NCBI GenBank assembly: GCA_965219015.1 | Contig: CBDCNH010000005.1 | Location: forward strand, 310,001 to 374,000 | DNA from: CBDCNH01 sp965219015 | Lineage (GTDB): Bacteria; Pseudomonadota; Alphaproteobacteria; Rhodobacterales; Rhodobacteraceae | DNA: 64,000 bases | Direction of reading: 5' to 3' | Shown: positions 18,777 through 27,838 of the stretch, piece after piece | Position numbering within the stretch: position 1 is the stretch's first letter | Layout of the letters: each line of letters opens with the position of its first letter | Made by a program: the position numbers and the translations under genes | The notes under the pieces: model-generated | Database searches by the model: none | What the model saw: the letters and a program-made list of their open reading frames with translations, nothing else | Told to the model about the DNA's origin: nothing

Positions 18777-19492
18777 GCTTCGCGGGCCATGTCGCCGTCG
18801 TCACCGGGGCCGCGCAGGGCATCGGGCGCGGCATCGCCGAGGCCTTTGCCGCCGAGGGCGCCGCCGTCATCGCCTGCGACATCGACGCGGCCGGCCTCGG
18901 CGCGCTCGGCTGCGAGACCCGCGCCTTCGACGTGGCCGACCGCGCCGCGGTGCAGGCCGCGATGGCGAACATCGACGCCGACATCCTCGTCAACTGCGCC
19001 GGCGGCGTGCGCGGCCAGGTCGGGCGCCCGCTCGAGGACATCGGGCCCGGCGACTGGCAGGCGATCTTCGACGCCAACCTCGCCGGTGCATTCTGGATGA
19101 CGCAGGCGCTCGTGCCCGCGATGAAGGCCCGCGGCCGCGGCCGGGTCGTCAACATCTCCTCGGGCGCCGGCCGCACCATCAGCCTCACCGGCATCCAGGC
19201 CTACGCCAGCGCCAAGGCCGGGCAGATCGGGCTCACGCGCCAGCTCGCGCACGAGCTCGGGCCCCACGGCATCACGGTGAACTGCATCGCACCCGGCTTC
19301 GTGCTCTCGAACCCCACGACGGGGCGGCAATGGGAGGCGATGGGCCCGGCCGGGCAGGAGGCGCTCCTCGCGGGCATCGCGATGCGGCGGCTCGGCACGC
19401 CCGCCGACATCGCCCATGCGGCGCTGTTCTTCGCCTCGGGTGCCGCCTCCTGGATCACCGGCGAGACGCTCGGCGTGGACGGCGGCAAGTGA
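18773..19492 (+). CDS. SDR-family oxidoreductase
   Basis: A 239-residue classical short-chain dehydrogenase: cofactor motif TGAAQGIGRG (about residues 11-20), NCAGG, catalytic NISSGAG Ser and YASAKAG Tyr/Lys (about 143-149), and the C-terminal GETLGVDGG. An acidic residue after beta-2 (CDIDAAG) suggests a preference for NAD(H). It is translationally coupled to both neighbours (ATGA before, GTGA after). The substrate is unknown; it probably handles a hydroxyl/keto group in the same pathway as the ketopantoate-reductase-like enzyme. Confidence 0.9.
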   Translation: MSFAGHVAVVTGAAQGIGRGIAEAFAAEGAAVIACDIDAAGLGALGCETRAFDVADRAAVQAAMANIDADILVNCAGGVRGQVGRPLEDIGPGDWQAIFDANLAGAFWMTQALVPAMKARGRGRVVNISSGAGRTISLTGIQAYASAKAGQIGLTRQLAHELGPHGITVNCIAPGFVLSNPTTGRQWEAMGPAGQEALLAGIAMRRLGTPADIAHAALFFASGAASWITGETLGVDGGK

Positions 19493-20862
19493 CGGGTGCG
19501 GTCGAGGACTGGCTCGCCCGGCACGAGGCCGAGGCGGTCGAGGCCATCGCCGCGTTCTGCCGCATCCCGAGCGTCAGCACCGATCCCGCCTTCGCCCCCG
19601 AGGTCCGCCGCGCGGTGGCCTTCGCCGCCGATGCGCTCCGGGGCGCGGGCTTTCCGACGGTCGAGATCGTGGAGACCGGCGGGCATCCGGCCGTGGTCGC
19701 CGAATGGCTGGCGGCCCCCGGCGCACCGACCGTCCTCGTCTATGGCCACGCCGACGTGCAGCCGCCCGAGCCGATGGAAGCCTGGGCCTCGCCGCCGTTC
19801 GAGCCCGAGGTGCGCGACGACCGGCTCTACGCCCGGGGCGCCTCCGACGACAAGGGCCCGCTGATGGTCGCCATCTGGGCGATCCGGGCGCTGGCGGCGG
19901 TCGAGGGCGTGCCGCCGGTCAACCTCAAGGTGCTCATCGAGGCCGAGGAGGAGACCGGCAGCCCGCATCTCGACGCCACAGTGGCCCGGCTCCGCGACCG
20001 GCTCGCCTGCGACGTGGTGCTGTCGGCGGACGGCGCGATGTGGCGCGCGGACCTGCCCTCGGTCACGGTGGCGAGCCGCGGCCTCGTGGCGCTCGACGTG
20101 ACCGTGACGGGGGCGGGCAAGGATCTGCATTCCGGGCGCCACGGCGGCAGCGCGCCCAACGCGGGCCAGGCGCTCGTGGCGATGCTGGCGCGGCTTCACG
20201 ACGCGGACGGTCGTGTCGCCGTGCCCGGTTTCCACGACGGCACCCGTCCGCCCGATCCCGCCATCGCCGAGGCGATCCGAAGGGCGGGCTTCGACGCGGG
20301 CGGCTACTACGATGGCATCGGCGCCCCGCGCCCCACGCAGATGCCGACCGGCGCGGCGCTCCTGACCCGGCAGTGGCTCGAGCCGACGCTCGAGATCAAC
20401 GGCCTCGCCGCGGGCTACCAGGGTGCCGGCACCAAGACCGTCATTCCGGCGCGCGCCACGGCCAAGCTCACCTGCCGCCTCGTCGCCGGGCAACGGCCCG
20501 AGGCTGTGCGGGACGCCATCGCGGCGCATCTCGCTGCCGTCCTGCCGCCCGGATGCCGGCTCGAGGTCACGCCGCACGGCCCCGGCACCCCGGCGTTCGC
20601 GCTCGACCCTGCCCTGCCCGCGCTCGCCCTGGCCGAGGACGTGCTCGAGGGCCTCCTCGGCGCGCGCCCGCTCCGCGTCGCGATGGGCGCCACGATCCCC
20701 GTCGGCGAGGTCTTCGCGCGGCACCTCGGCGCGGGGACGGTGTTCTTCTCGTTCTCGACCTCCGACGAGGATTATCACGCGCCCAACGAGTTCTTCCGCC
20801 TCGCAAGCCTCCGCACCGGTCTCGTCGCTTGGGCGCGGCTGCTGCAGGCTCTGGCGGGATAG
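19489..20862 (+). CDS. M20-family metallopeptidase (dipeptidase type)
   Basis: A 457-residue M20 peptidase. Metal-binding and catalytic motifs are YGHADVQP (His, Asp; about residues 85-92), GASDDKGP (Asp), EAEEETGS (Glu-Glu catalytic pair) and a late HAPNEFF His. The dimerisation domain, with DLHSGRHGG, lies between about 200 and 320. The start is GTG 19489, overlapping the SDR stop (GTGA); an open extension upstream lies inside the SDR gene and is discounted. It would act in the cytoplasm on a dipeptide or N-acyl/carbamoyl amino acid. Last gene of the operon. Confidence 0.9.
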   Translation: MTGAVEDWLARHEAEAVEAIAAFCRIPSVSTDPAFAPEVRRAVAFAADALRGAGFPTVEIVETGGHPAVVAEWLAAPGAPTVLVYGHADVQPPEPMEAWASPPFEPEVRDDRLYARGASDDKGPLMVAIWAIRALAAVEGVPPVNLKVLIEAEEETGSPHLDATVARLRDRLACDVVLSADGAMWRADLPSVTVASRGLVALDVTVTGAGKDLHSGRHGGSAPNAGQALVAMLARLHDADGRVAVPGFHDGTRPPDPAIAEAIRRAGFDAGGYYDGIGAPRPTQMPTGAALLTRQWLEPTLEINGLAAGYQGAGTKTVIPARATAKLTCRLVAGQRPEAVRDAIAAHLAAVLPPGCRLEVTPHGPGTPAFALDPALPALALAEDVLEGLLGARPLRVAMGATIPVGEVFARHLGAGTVFFSFSTSDEDYHAPNEFFRLASLRTGLVAWARLLQALAG

Positions 20863-21005
20863 CCGGCCTTAACGACCAAGTGAGACAGTCACCGCCATGA
20901 CTTGTGGAGCTTGAAGCCTCTTGAAGTGACTAGAATCAGGACCCGTTAAACCGCTTTCATGCGCAGCGTTCTTCTGAATCTCTGTCGGCATCGTGGAGGT
21001 GCCGC

Positions 21006-21763
21006 ATGAGCGATCTGTTCTGGCTGACGGAGGCTCAGATGGAGCGCCTCAAGCCGTTCTTCCCGCTGTCCCACGGCAAGCCAAGGGTCGATGACCGGCG
21101 GGTGCTGAGTGGGATTATCTTTATCCATCGCAATGGCTTGCGGTGGAGAGACGCGCCTGCCGCCTATGGCCCGCCGAAGACGCTCTACAATCGTTGGGTC
21201 CGCTGGAGCCGACTGGGAGTCTTCGCTCGCATCCTGACCGAACTGTCCGCAGAGGGCCGCGAGCGCGAGACCTTGATGGTCGATGCCACGCACCTCAAGG
21301 CACACCGAACCGCCTGCAGCCTGCAGGGCAAAAAGGGGGGGCCAGTCGGTTCATCGGGCGCAGCAAGGGCGGACTGAACTCGAAGTTGCACACCGTGACC
21401 GACGGCAGGGGACGACCGATCGGCATGTTCCTAAGCGCGGGTCAGACCAGCGACTATATCGGGGCGCGGGCGCTCCTGTCCTCGCTGCCGTCCGCCAGAG
21501 TTCTCCTGGCTGATCGGGGTTATGATGCCGATTGGTTCCGCAACGCCTTGATCGAACGAGATATTCAGCCATGCATTCCGTCCCGGAAATGCCGAAAGGT
21601 TCCGATCCCGCACGACACCGTCCTCTACCGCCAGCGCCATCTGATCGAAAACGCATTTGCCCGCCTCAAGGACTGGCGCAGGATCGCTACCCGTTACGAC
21701 AGATGCGCCGACCTCTTCCTCTCAGCCTGCGCCCTCGCAGCCGTCGTCATGTTCTGGCTATGA
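21006..21763 (+). CDS. IS5-family DDE transposase, OrfA/OrfB joined by a -1 frameshift
   Basis: OrfA (21006-21377) starts MSDLFWLTEAQMERLKPFF, the classic IS5/IS427 N-terminus, and includes the first catalytic Asp in MVDATHLKAHRT. OrfB is read one base back and continues from GGAS RFIGRSKGG through the second Asp (LADRGYDADWF) to the Glu (LIENAFARLKDWRRIATRYD), ending at 21763 inside the right inverted repeat. Joined, they give about 252 residues, normal for the group. The switch falls at a run of seven G residues, so expression probably relies on ribosomal slippage. All three catalytic residues are intact, so the copy could be active. Confidence 0.88.
21335..21341 (+). promoter_or_regulatory. 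Putative -1 ribosomal frameshift site in the transposase gene
   Basis: In the OrfA reading frame the sequence is AAA-AAG-GGG-GGG-CCA, so 21335-21341 is a G-GGG-GGG heptamer of the X-XXY-YYZ slippage type. A one-base backward slip here enters the OrfB frame and restores the full DDE transposase. Confidence 0.65.
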
Positions 21764-21776
21764 GTCCTGACCCTAG

Positions 21777-22379
21777 TTCATAGCCAAAATTGAAGTAGAC
21801 GGCGCGCCAGCGTGGAAGTTTGAGTCAAATCTTAAGCTAATTTCCATAATGCGAACATATGCTCCTGGGGTGCTGGAAGAACTCTATTTGGACGATCGCG
21901 GAACTATCGAGCTGGTAAACGTTAATGGACTTATCCGGCAAGTTCGCACGTCGCCGATGAATGGATATAATACTAAACGCAATCTAGATTTATTCTCAGC
22001 TAAGGTTGCATTGGCCACATACAATGCCATCCTTGGACGTCCTTTAAGACCAGAGGGTCTTCAGTTTCAGGAGTGGTCGACGCGTACCTCAATGGCGCCC
22101 GTTCGATACGAGTCGCTCTGTAACATGCTGCCGAACCGTGCTGAGTTGCAGCAAGGAAAAAAAGTTTCAGGAGAGCAGTACTCGCTACGATATCAATACG
22201 ATAAAAATGGGTTCCTAGCTGCTTGCGTCTCGTTCCACTATACTCTGTTCGTGACCATAATTGCCGCCGACGATAAAGATATTTTGAGCCAATTGAGTAA
22301 AATCAACTCACAAAGCCGTGAATTGAATAAGGCTAGGTCTGGCATGAAACCGGCAGGTCTCCCCTGGCTTCTGATTTGA
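21777..22379 (+). pseudogene. AT-rich foreign gene of unknown function, probably 5'-truncated at the IS boundary
   Basis: The frame is open from the first base after the IS flank (21777) to a stop at 22379, with the first ATG at 21849 (176 residues from there). The 24 codons before that ATG look like real coding sequence (FIAKIEVDGAPAWKFESN...), which suggests the original start is missing. Base composition is about 35-43% GC in hand-counted lines, against roughly 70% around it, and A/T-ending codons are frequent, so it was acquired horizontally. I do not recognise the protein; it is soluble-looking, with no signal peptide, membrane segment or obvious catalytic motif. Confidence 0.55.
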
Positions 22380-22412
22380 AAAAGTCATGTTTGTGTTAAG
22401 CACAATCTGTCT

Positions 22413-23777
22413 CTACCCCACCTCCCAAAACACCGCCCCCAGCGCCGCTTCCAGCTTGTCGAACATCTCGTCCGTCTGCGGCTCGGTCATGATGAAGGCG
22501 GGGCAGAGGACGATGGCCTGGCCGAGGGGGCGGCAGATCAGGCCGTGGTCGGTGCAGGCGTTGGCGATGCGCTCGGAGACGCTGAGGCGGCCCTCGAAGG
22601 GCGTCTTGGTCGCCTTGTCGCGGACGGCCTCGAGCGCGCCCATCAGGCCCTTGCCGCGCCATTCGCCGATGTTCGGGTGCTCGGCGAGGCGGGCCATGCC
22701 GGCCTCGAAGCGCGGCGTGAGCGCGCGCACGGCGTCGAGGAGCCCGCCCGTCACGAGGTCGATGGCGGCGAGCGCGATGGCGCAGCCGACGGGATGGCCC
22801 GAGGCGGTGAACCCGTGCGGGAACTCCTCGATGCGCTCGGCGGCGGCCTGCAGCCGGTCGCCGAGCCCCGGCCCGAGGATCACGGCGCCCATCGGGAAGA
22901 AGCCCGCGGTGATGTTCTTCGACGAGATGATCGCGTCGGGCACGAAGCCGTAGGTCTCGCAGCCCCAGAGGTTGCCGGTGCGCCCGAAGCCGGTGATGAC
23001 CTCGTCGGCGATGAGCGGGATGCCGTGGCGCGCGAGGATCGGCTGCACGGTCTGGAAGTAGCCCTCGGGGGGCGGGATCACGCCGCCCGCGCCCATCACC
23101 GGTTCGGCGAAGAAGCCCGCGATGGTCTCGGGGCCCTCCGCGAGGATGGTGGCCTCGAGCTCGGCGCCGAGGCGGGCGGTGAACGCGGCCTCGGTCTCGC
23201 CCTCCGCGCCATAGCGCCAATAGTGCGGGCAGGTGAGGTGGATGAACCCCGGCAGCGGCAGGCCGAAGACGGCGTTGTAGGGCTTGCCGGTCATCGAGGC
23301 GGAGACGGCGGTGACGCCGTGGTAGGCGTTGACGCGGGTGAGGATCTTGCGGCGTTCCGGCGCGCCCTCGGAGGCGTGCAGGAACCACAGCATCTTCACC
23401 ATCGTGTCGTTCGCCTCGGACCCCGAGTTGGTGAAGAACACCCGGCCGCGGTCGAACGGCGAGACCTCGACGAGCTTCTCGGACAGCATCACCGTCTGGT
23501 CCGACATCCGCCCGAAGAAGGCGTGGTAGCCCGGAAAGCGGTCGTACTGAGCTTTGGCGGCGGCGATCAGCCCCGGGTGGTCGAAGCCCGCGACCATGTT
23601 CCAGAGCCCCGAATTGGCGTCGAGGTAGCGCCGGCCGTGAACGTCGAACACGTACGGCCCCTCGCCGTGGGTGAGCACGGTAGCGCCCCTCGCCTCGACG
23701 GAGGGCAGGTCGGTGAAGCCGTAGAGCGACGCCGCGTCGGCGCGGGCTTCCCAGCTGTTCGGGGTCTCGTCGCGCAT
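22413..23777 (-). CDS. Class III (omega) aminotransferase, PLP-dependent
   Basis: A 454-residue fold-type I aminotransferase. Landmarks: NSGSEANDTMVKM (phosphate-binding, about residues 116-128), YHGVTAVSAS, the LIADEVITGFGRTG motif with the PLP-contacting Asp, and ISSKNITAGFFPMG containing the Schiff-base Lys. ATG 23777 is preferred over ATG 23786 because gaaagg then sits at a proper distance. It resembles the Rhodobacterales omega-transaminases that use beta-alanine, taurine, polyamines or aromatic amines with pyruvate; the amine donor cannot be told from sequence. It stands alone, convergent with the AT-rich gene. Confidence 0.88.
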   Translation of the reverse strand: MRDETPNSWEARADAASLYGFTDLPSVEARGATVLTHGEGPYVFDVHGRRYLDANSGLWNMVAGFDHPGLIAAAKAQYDRFPGYHAFFGRMSDQTVMLSEKLVEVSPFDRGRVFFTNSGSEANDTMVKMLWFLHASEGAPERRKILTRVNAYHGVTAVSASMTGKPYNAVFGLPLPGFIHLTCPHYWRYGAEGETEAAFTARLGAELEATILAEGPETIAGFFAEPVMGAGGVIPPPEGYFQTVQPILARHGIPLIADEVITGFGRTGNLWGCETYGFVPDAIISSKNITAGFFPMGAVILGPGLGDRLQAAAERIEEFPHGFTASGHPVGCAIALAAIDLVTGGLLDAVRALTPRFEAGMARLAEHPNIGEWRGKGLMGALEAVRDKATKTPFEGRLSVSERIANACTDHGLICRPLGQAIVLCPAFIMTEPQTDEMFDKLEAALGAVFWEVG

Positions 23778-23851
23778 GGCGGGCATCCTTTCGGGGGCGG
23801 TGCCCGGAACCTAGTCGCGACGCCGCGGAGGTTCAATCGTGCGGTCGGGTG

Positions 23852-25372
23852 TCAGTTCGCGGGCGGCGCCGCGGGAGCGGGCACGGGAGCGGGCACGTTG
23901 GGGCTTACCGTCGCGCCGGGAGGAACGCCGTTCTGCCACTGCCCCGAGACGCGCTGGCCGGTGGCGTAGTCGAGCGTCCCGGCGCCGTCCTGCTTGCCGC
24001 CCGAGAAGCTGCCCTCGTAGACGTCGCCGCCGGGGTAGGTCGCGATGCCGGTCCCGTCGAACACGCCCGCCTTCCACTGGCCGTAGTACCTGAAGCCATC
24101 GGGCATGGTGATCGTGCCGAGCCCCTCGCGGCGGTCGTCGACGAACTCGCCGCGGTAGACGGTGCCGTCGGGATAGGTCGCGATGCCGGGCCCGTTGCGC
24201 TTGCCGCCGGACCACTGGCCCTCGTAGCGGCTGCCGTCGGGCTGCGTCATGGTGCCCTGGCCCTCGGGGCGGCTCGAGACGAGCTGACCCTCGTAGACCT
24301 GCCCGCCGGCGTAGGTCGCCCGGCCGCTTCCCGTGATGGCACCGGCCTGCCACTGGCCGGCGTAGCTGCTGCCGTCGGGGTAGCGGATCGTGCCGGTGCC
24401 GTCGGCCACGCCGTCGCGGAAGCCGCCCTCGTAGACCGAGCCGTCGGGATAGGCGATGCGGCCCTGGCCCGCGATCGCGTCGCCCGACCAGGCGCCGGTG
24501 TAGACGAGCTTCTCCGGCGTCGTGAGCGTGCCGGTGCCGTCGCGGCGGTCGGCGGTGAACCCGCCTTCGTAGACATCGCCGTTGGCGTAGGTCATGCGGC
24601 CCGAACCATCGCGAAGCCCGTTGGCGAAGCTGCCCTCGTAGTGCCCGCCGTCCGGCAGCTTCAGCGTGCCCTCGCCGGTGATCTGGCCCTTGTCCCATGG
24701 CCCGGCGTAGATGCGTCCGTCCGGCAGGGTGAGCGTGCCCTGGCCCTGCCGCTCGCCGTTCGCGAGCCCGCCCTCGTAGCGCGTGCCGTCGTCGTAGGCG
24801 ACGGTGCCCTGACCCTCCTGCTGGCCACCCTTCCAGTCGCCGGCGTAGCTGTAGCCCGAGGGATCGGTCAGCGTGCCGCGGCCGTCGTGGACGGCGTTGG
24901 CAAAGCCGCCCTGGTAGACGACGCCGTTGGCGTAGCGCTGGGTGCCTTCGCCGGTCATCTCGCCGCCCTTCCAGGCGCCTTCGTAGGTGGCGCCGTCGGC
25001 AAAGGTCATCCGGCCGGTCCCGTCGGGCTGGCCGGCCGCGAAGCCGCCTTCGTAGACCGAGCCGTTGGGAAACACCGCGCGGCCCTGGCCCGAGATCTCG
25101 CCGGCCTTCCACTCGCCGGTATACTTGTAGCCGTTCGGCAGCTCGTAGCTGCCGGTGCCCTCGCGAAGCCCGTCGCGGAAGGTGCCCTGATAGATGCCGC
25201 CGTTCTCGTACTGCTTGGTCAGGACCGGGCCGTCGGCGGCCGGCGCCTCGGCCGCTGGCGTGGTGACGTCCTGCGCCGCGATGCCGCCCGCAACCGCGAA
25301 CCCCGCCACCGCCAGCGCCAGAACGCGCCGGCGGCGGGCGCCCGCGTGCGGCTTCCCGAAGTTCAGTGCCAT
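23852..25372 (-). CDS. Exported MORN-repeat protein (19 repeats)
   Basis: A 506-residue protein. Residues 1-35 form a basic-then-hydrophobic export signal (ARRRRVLALAVAGFAVAGG..AA-Q). From about residue 50 to 490 it consists of 19 consecutive 23-residue MORN repeats of the type Y-x-G-x-W/F-x-x-G-x-x-x-G-x-G-x-x-x-Y/x-P-D-G, followed by a Pro/Ala-rich tail. Repeats alternate between a W form (EWKAG, AWKGG) and an F form (GGF, SF). MORN repeats build elongated beta-sheets that bind lipids or proteins. Periplasmic or envelope-associated by its signal; the function is unknown. Confidence 0.9.
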   Translation of the reverse strand: MALNFGKPHAGARRRRVLALAVAGFAVAGGIAAQDVTTPAAEAPAADGPVLTKQYENGGIYQGTFRDGLREGTGSYELPNGYKYTGEWKAGEISGQGRAVFPNGSVYEGGFAAGQPDGTGRMTFADGATYEGAWKGGEMTGEGTQRYANGVVYQGGFANAVHDGRGTLTDPSGYSYAGDWKGGQQEGQGTVAYDDGTRYEGGLANGERQGQGTLTLPDGRIYAGPWDKGQITGEGTLKLPDGGHYEGSFANGLRDGSGRMTYANGDVYEGGFTADRRDGTGTLTTPEKLVYTGAWSGDAIAGQGRIAYPDGSVYEGGFRDGVADGTGTIRYPDGSSYAGQWQAGAITGSGRATYAGGQVYEGQLVSSRPEGQGTMTQPDGSRYEGQWSGGKRNGPGIATYPDGTVYRGEFVDDRREGLGTITMPDGFRYYGQWKAGVFDGTGIATYPGGDVYEGSFSGGKQDGAGTLDYATGQRVSGQWQNGVPPGATVSPNVPAPVPAPAAPPAN

Positions 25373-25489
25373 GCAGCCCCCCGTCGAAGATCGCCCGATG
25401 ATACGAAAGCCGCGCCAACGTGACAACCGGCGCGTCCCTTTCCCTCCGCGTCCGGTCTGGTAAGAACCCGCATCACCCCGGAGGAGCCG

Positions 25490-27151
25490 ATGGCCGCCCG
25501 TTTTCGCCTCACCCTCGCGCAGCTGAACCCGACCGTGGGCGACATCGCCGGCAACGCGGACCTCGCGCGACAGGCCTGGGCGGACGCGAAGACGGCGGGC
25601 GCCGACATGGTGGCGCTGCCGGAGATGTTCGTCACCGGCTACCAGACGCAGGATCTGATCCTTCGCCCGTCCTTCGCCGCGGAAGCGATGGCGGCGATCG
25701 AGGCGCTGGCGGCGGACTGCGCCGACGGCCCGGCGCTCGGCATCGGCGGGCCGTGGCGCGACGGTGACCGGCTCTACAACGCCTGGCACGTCCTCCACGA
25801 AGGCCGCGTTGCGGCGCGCGTGCTCAAGCACCACCGGCCGAACAAGGACGTGTTCGACGAGGTGCGCGTGTTCGACAGAGGCGCCGTCAGCGGACCCTAC
25901 CGCATCGGCCCGCTCCGGATCGGCACGCCGATCTGCGAGGATGCCTGGTACGCCGACGTGGCGGAGACGCTGGCCGAGACGGGTGCCGAGATCCTCCTCG
26001 TGCCGAACGGGTCGCCCTATCACCGGGGCAAGTTCGACGTGCGGATGGGGCTGATGGTGGGCCGCGTGATCGAGACCGCGCTGCCGCTCGTCTACCTCAA
26101 CATGGTGGGCGGGCAGGACGACCAGGTGTTCGACGGCGGCTCGTTCGTCCTCAACCCCGGCGGCGCGCTCGCGGTGCAGATGCCGGTGTTCGAGACGGGC
26201 CTCGCGCATGTCGACTTCGAGGACGGCCCGGACGGCTGGCGCGCGGCGCCGGGCGCGCGCGCCACGCTGCCGTCCGACTGGGAGCAGGACTACCGCGCGA
26301 TGGTCACGGGCCTGCGCGACTACCTCGGCAAATCGGGCATCGCGCATGTGCTCCTGGGGCTCTCGGGCGGGATCGACAGCGCGCTCGTCGCCGCCATCGC
26401 GGCCGATGCGGTGGGGCCGGAGCACGTGCGCTGCGTGCTGCTGCCCTCGGAGTTCACCGCGCAATCCTCGCGCGAGGATGCCGAGGCCGCCGCCCGGGCC
26501 ATCGGCTGCCGGCTCGACGAGATCGCGATCGACGGCCCGCGTGCCGCCGTGACCGAGGCGCTCGAGCCGCTCTTCAACGGCGGCGTGCCCGGCATCGCCG
26601 AGGAGAACATCCAGTCGCGCCTGCGCGGGCTTCTTCTGATGGCGCTGTCGAACCGGACGGGCGCGATGCTGCTCACGACCGGCAACAAGTCCGAGGTCGC
26701 GGTCGGCTACGCCACGATCTACGGCGACATGGCGGGCGGCTACAACCCGATCAAGGATCTCTACAAGACCCGCGTGTTCGAGACCTGCCGCTGGCGCAAC
26801 GCCGCGCACCGGCCGTGGATGCGCGGCCCCGCGGGCGTGGTCGTGCCGCCGCGCATCATCGACAAGCCGCCCACGGCGGAGCTGCGCGCGAACCAGCGCG
26901 ACGACGACAGCCTGCCGCCCTACGAGGTGCTCGACGCCGTGCTCGAGGGCCTCGTCGACCGTGACGCCTCGGTGGCCGACCTCGTGGCCGAGGGCTTCGA
27001 CGCCGAGGTCGTCCGCCGCGTCGAATGGCTGGTCTACGCCTCCGAATGGAAGCGTCGCCAGTCCGCCCCCGGACCCCGCCTCACGTCGCGCGCGTTCTGG
27101 CTCGACCGCCGCTACCCGATCGTCAACCGCTGGCGCGACGCGACGGGGTGA
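25490..27151 (+). CDS. nadE: Glutamine-dependent NAD+ synthetase
   Basis: A 553-residue two-domain enzyme. The N-terminal nitrilase-like amidase (about residues 1-260) supplies ammonia; its Glu, Lys and Cys are in LPEMFVTGY, KHHRPNKDVFDE and PICEDAWY. The C-terminal NAD synthase domain has the ATP pyrophosphatase loop LGLSGGIDSALV (about 288-299), TTGNKSEVAVGYATIYGDMAGG, and LPPYEVLD. It converts nicotinate adenine dinucleotide to NAD+ with glutamine and ATP. ATG 25490 has a ggaggagc ribosome binding site. Length is usual for bacterial two-domain NadE. Confidence 0.95.
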   Translation: MAARFRLTLAQLNPTVGDIAGNADLARQAWADAKTAGADMVALPEMFVTGYQTQDLILRPSFAAEAMAAIEALAADCADGPALGIGGPWRDGDRLYNAWHVLHEGRVAARVLKHHRPNKDVFDEVRVFDRGAVSGPYRIGPLRIGTPICEDAWYADVAETLAETGAEILLVPNGSPYHRGKFDVRMGLMVGRVIETALPLVYLNMVGGQDDQVFDGGSFVLNPGGALAVQMPVFETGLAHVDFEDGPDGWRAAPGARATLPSDWEQDYRAMVTGLRDYLGKSGIAHVLLGLSGGIDSALVAAIAADAVGPEHVRCVLLPSEFTAQSSREDAEAAARAIGCRLDEIAIDGPRAAVTEALEPLFNGGVPGIAEENIQSRLRGLLLMALSNRTGAMLLTTGNKSEVAVGYATIYGDMAGGYNPIKDLYKTRVFETCRWRNAAHRPWMRGPAGVVVPPRIIDKPPTAELRANQRDDDSLPPYEVLDAVLEGLVDRDASVADLVAEGFDAEVVRRVEWLVYASEWKRRQSAPGPRLTSRAFWLDRRYPIVNRWRDATG

Positions 27152-27236
27152 GCCCGCACATCCGCTGTGCGACCCGTCGGCTGGCCTGCGGACGGGCGCC
27201 GCGCTAGGTGCTGCCCGAACGCAAGGGAGCATCGCA

Positions 27237-27827
27237 ATGAGCGTCAGACTGGCCGTCATCTTCTATTCGTCCTACGGCACCAATCACGGCATGGCCGAGG
27301 TGGCCGCCGAGGCCGCGCGCGAGGCGGGCGCCGAGGTGCGCTTCCGTCGCGTCGCCGAAACCGCGCCGAAGGAAGCCATCGAGAGCCAGGACGGCTGGAA
27401 GGCCGAGGTCGAGAAGGCCGCCTCGATCCCGGTCGCCACGTCCGACGACATGGAATGGGCCAACGCCTACCTCTTCTCCGCGCCGACGCGCTTCGGCGGG
27501 ATGCCGGCGCAGCTGCGCGCCTTCACCGATTCGCTGGGCCCGCTCTGGTTCGGCGGCAAGCTCGCCAACAAGGCGGTGAGCGCGATGACGAGCGCGCAGT
27601 CGACGCATGGCGGGCAGGAGGGCACGCTGCTGACGTTCTACAACATGGTCATGCACTGGGGCTCGATCATCGTGGCGCCGGGCTACACCGACGAGGCGAT
27701 CATGAAGGCGGGCGGCAACCCCTACGGCTACAGCCACACGCAGGGCCCGATGACCGAAGAGGGCCGCGTCGCGATCCGCCATCAGGCGCAGCGGCTGGTC
27801 GACTTCGCCGGGCGCATCGCGGGCTAG
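27237..27827 (+). CDS. wrbA: NAD(P)H:quinone oxidoreductase, WrbA-type flavoprotein
   Basis: A 196-residue flavodoxin-like protein of the WrbA family: FMN phosphate loop SSYGTNHG (about residues 11-18), the SAPTRFGGMPAQLRAFTDSLGPLW segment, and AQSTHGGQEGTLL. It reduces quinones by two electrons and protects against oxidative stress. ATG 27237 has a clear aagggagc site six bases upstream. It stands 85 bases after nadE and is convergent with the zincin gene. Confidence 0.92.
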   Translation: MSVRLAVIFYSSYGTNHGMAEVAAEAAREAGAEVRFRRVAETAPKEAIESQDGWKAEVEKAASIPVATSDDMEWANAYLFSAPTRFGGMPAQLRAFTDSLGPLWFGGKLANKAVSAMTSAQSTHGGQEGTLLTFYNMVMHWGSIIVAPGYTDEAIMKAGGNPYGYSHTQGPMTEEGRVAIRHQAQRLVDFAGRIAG

Positions 27828-27838
27828 GCGCGCGGCGG

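Larger units (their letters stand above)
20934..21772 (+). mobile_element. IS5-family (IS427-group-like) insertion sequence, 839 bp
   Basis: The element is bounded by CTAG on both sides (20930-20933 and 21773-21776), consistent with the short TA-centred target duplications of this group. Including CTAG, the ends match imperfectly as inverted repeats: ctagaatcaggaccc at the left and, read from the right, ctagggtcaggactc (12 of 15). The inside holds one frameshifted DDE transposase gene. The length (about 840 bp) is normal for the group. It separates the peptide-catabolic operon from an AT-rich foreign gene. Confidence 0.85.

Noticed and set aside
20863..20929. Start of the AT-rich gene on the left side of the IS
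   Set aside because: Joining the two IS flanks at CTAG places a TAG stop in the gene's frame, so a simple interrupted gene is not supported.
23852..25372. CRISPR-like or minisatellite DNA array
   Set aside because: The 69-bp periodicity is protein-level MORN repetition with diverged DNA and no spacers.
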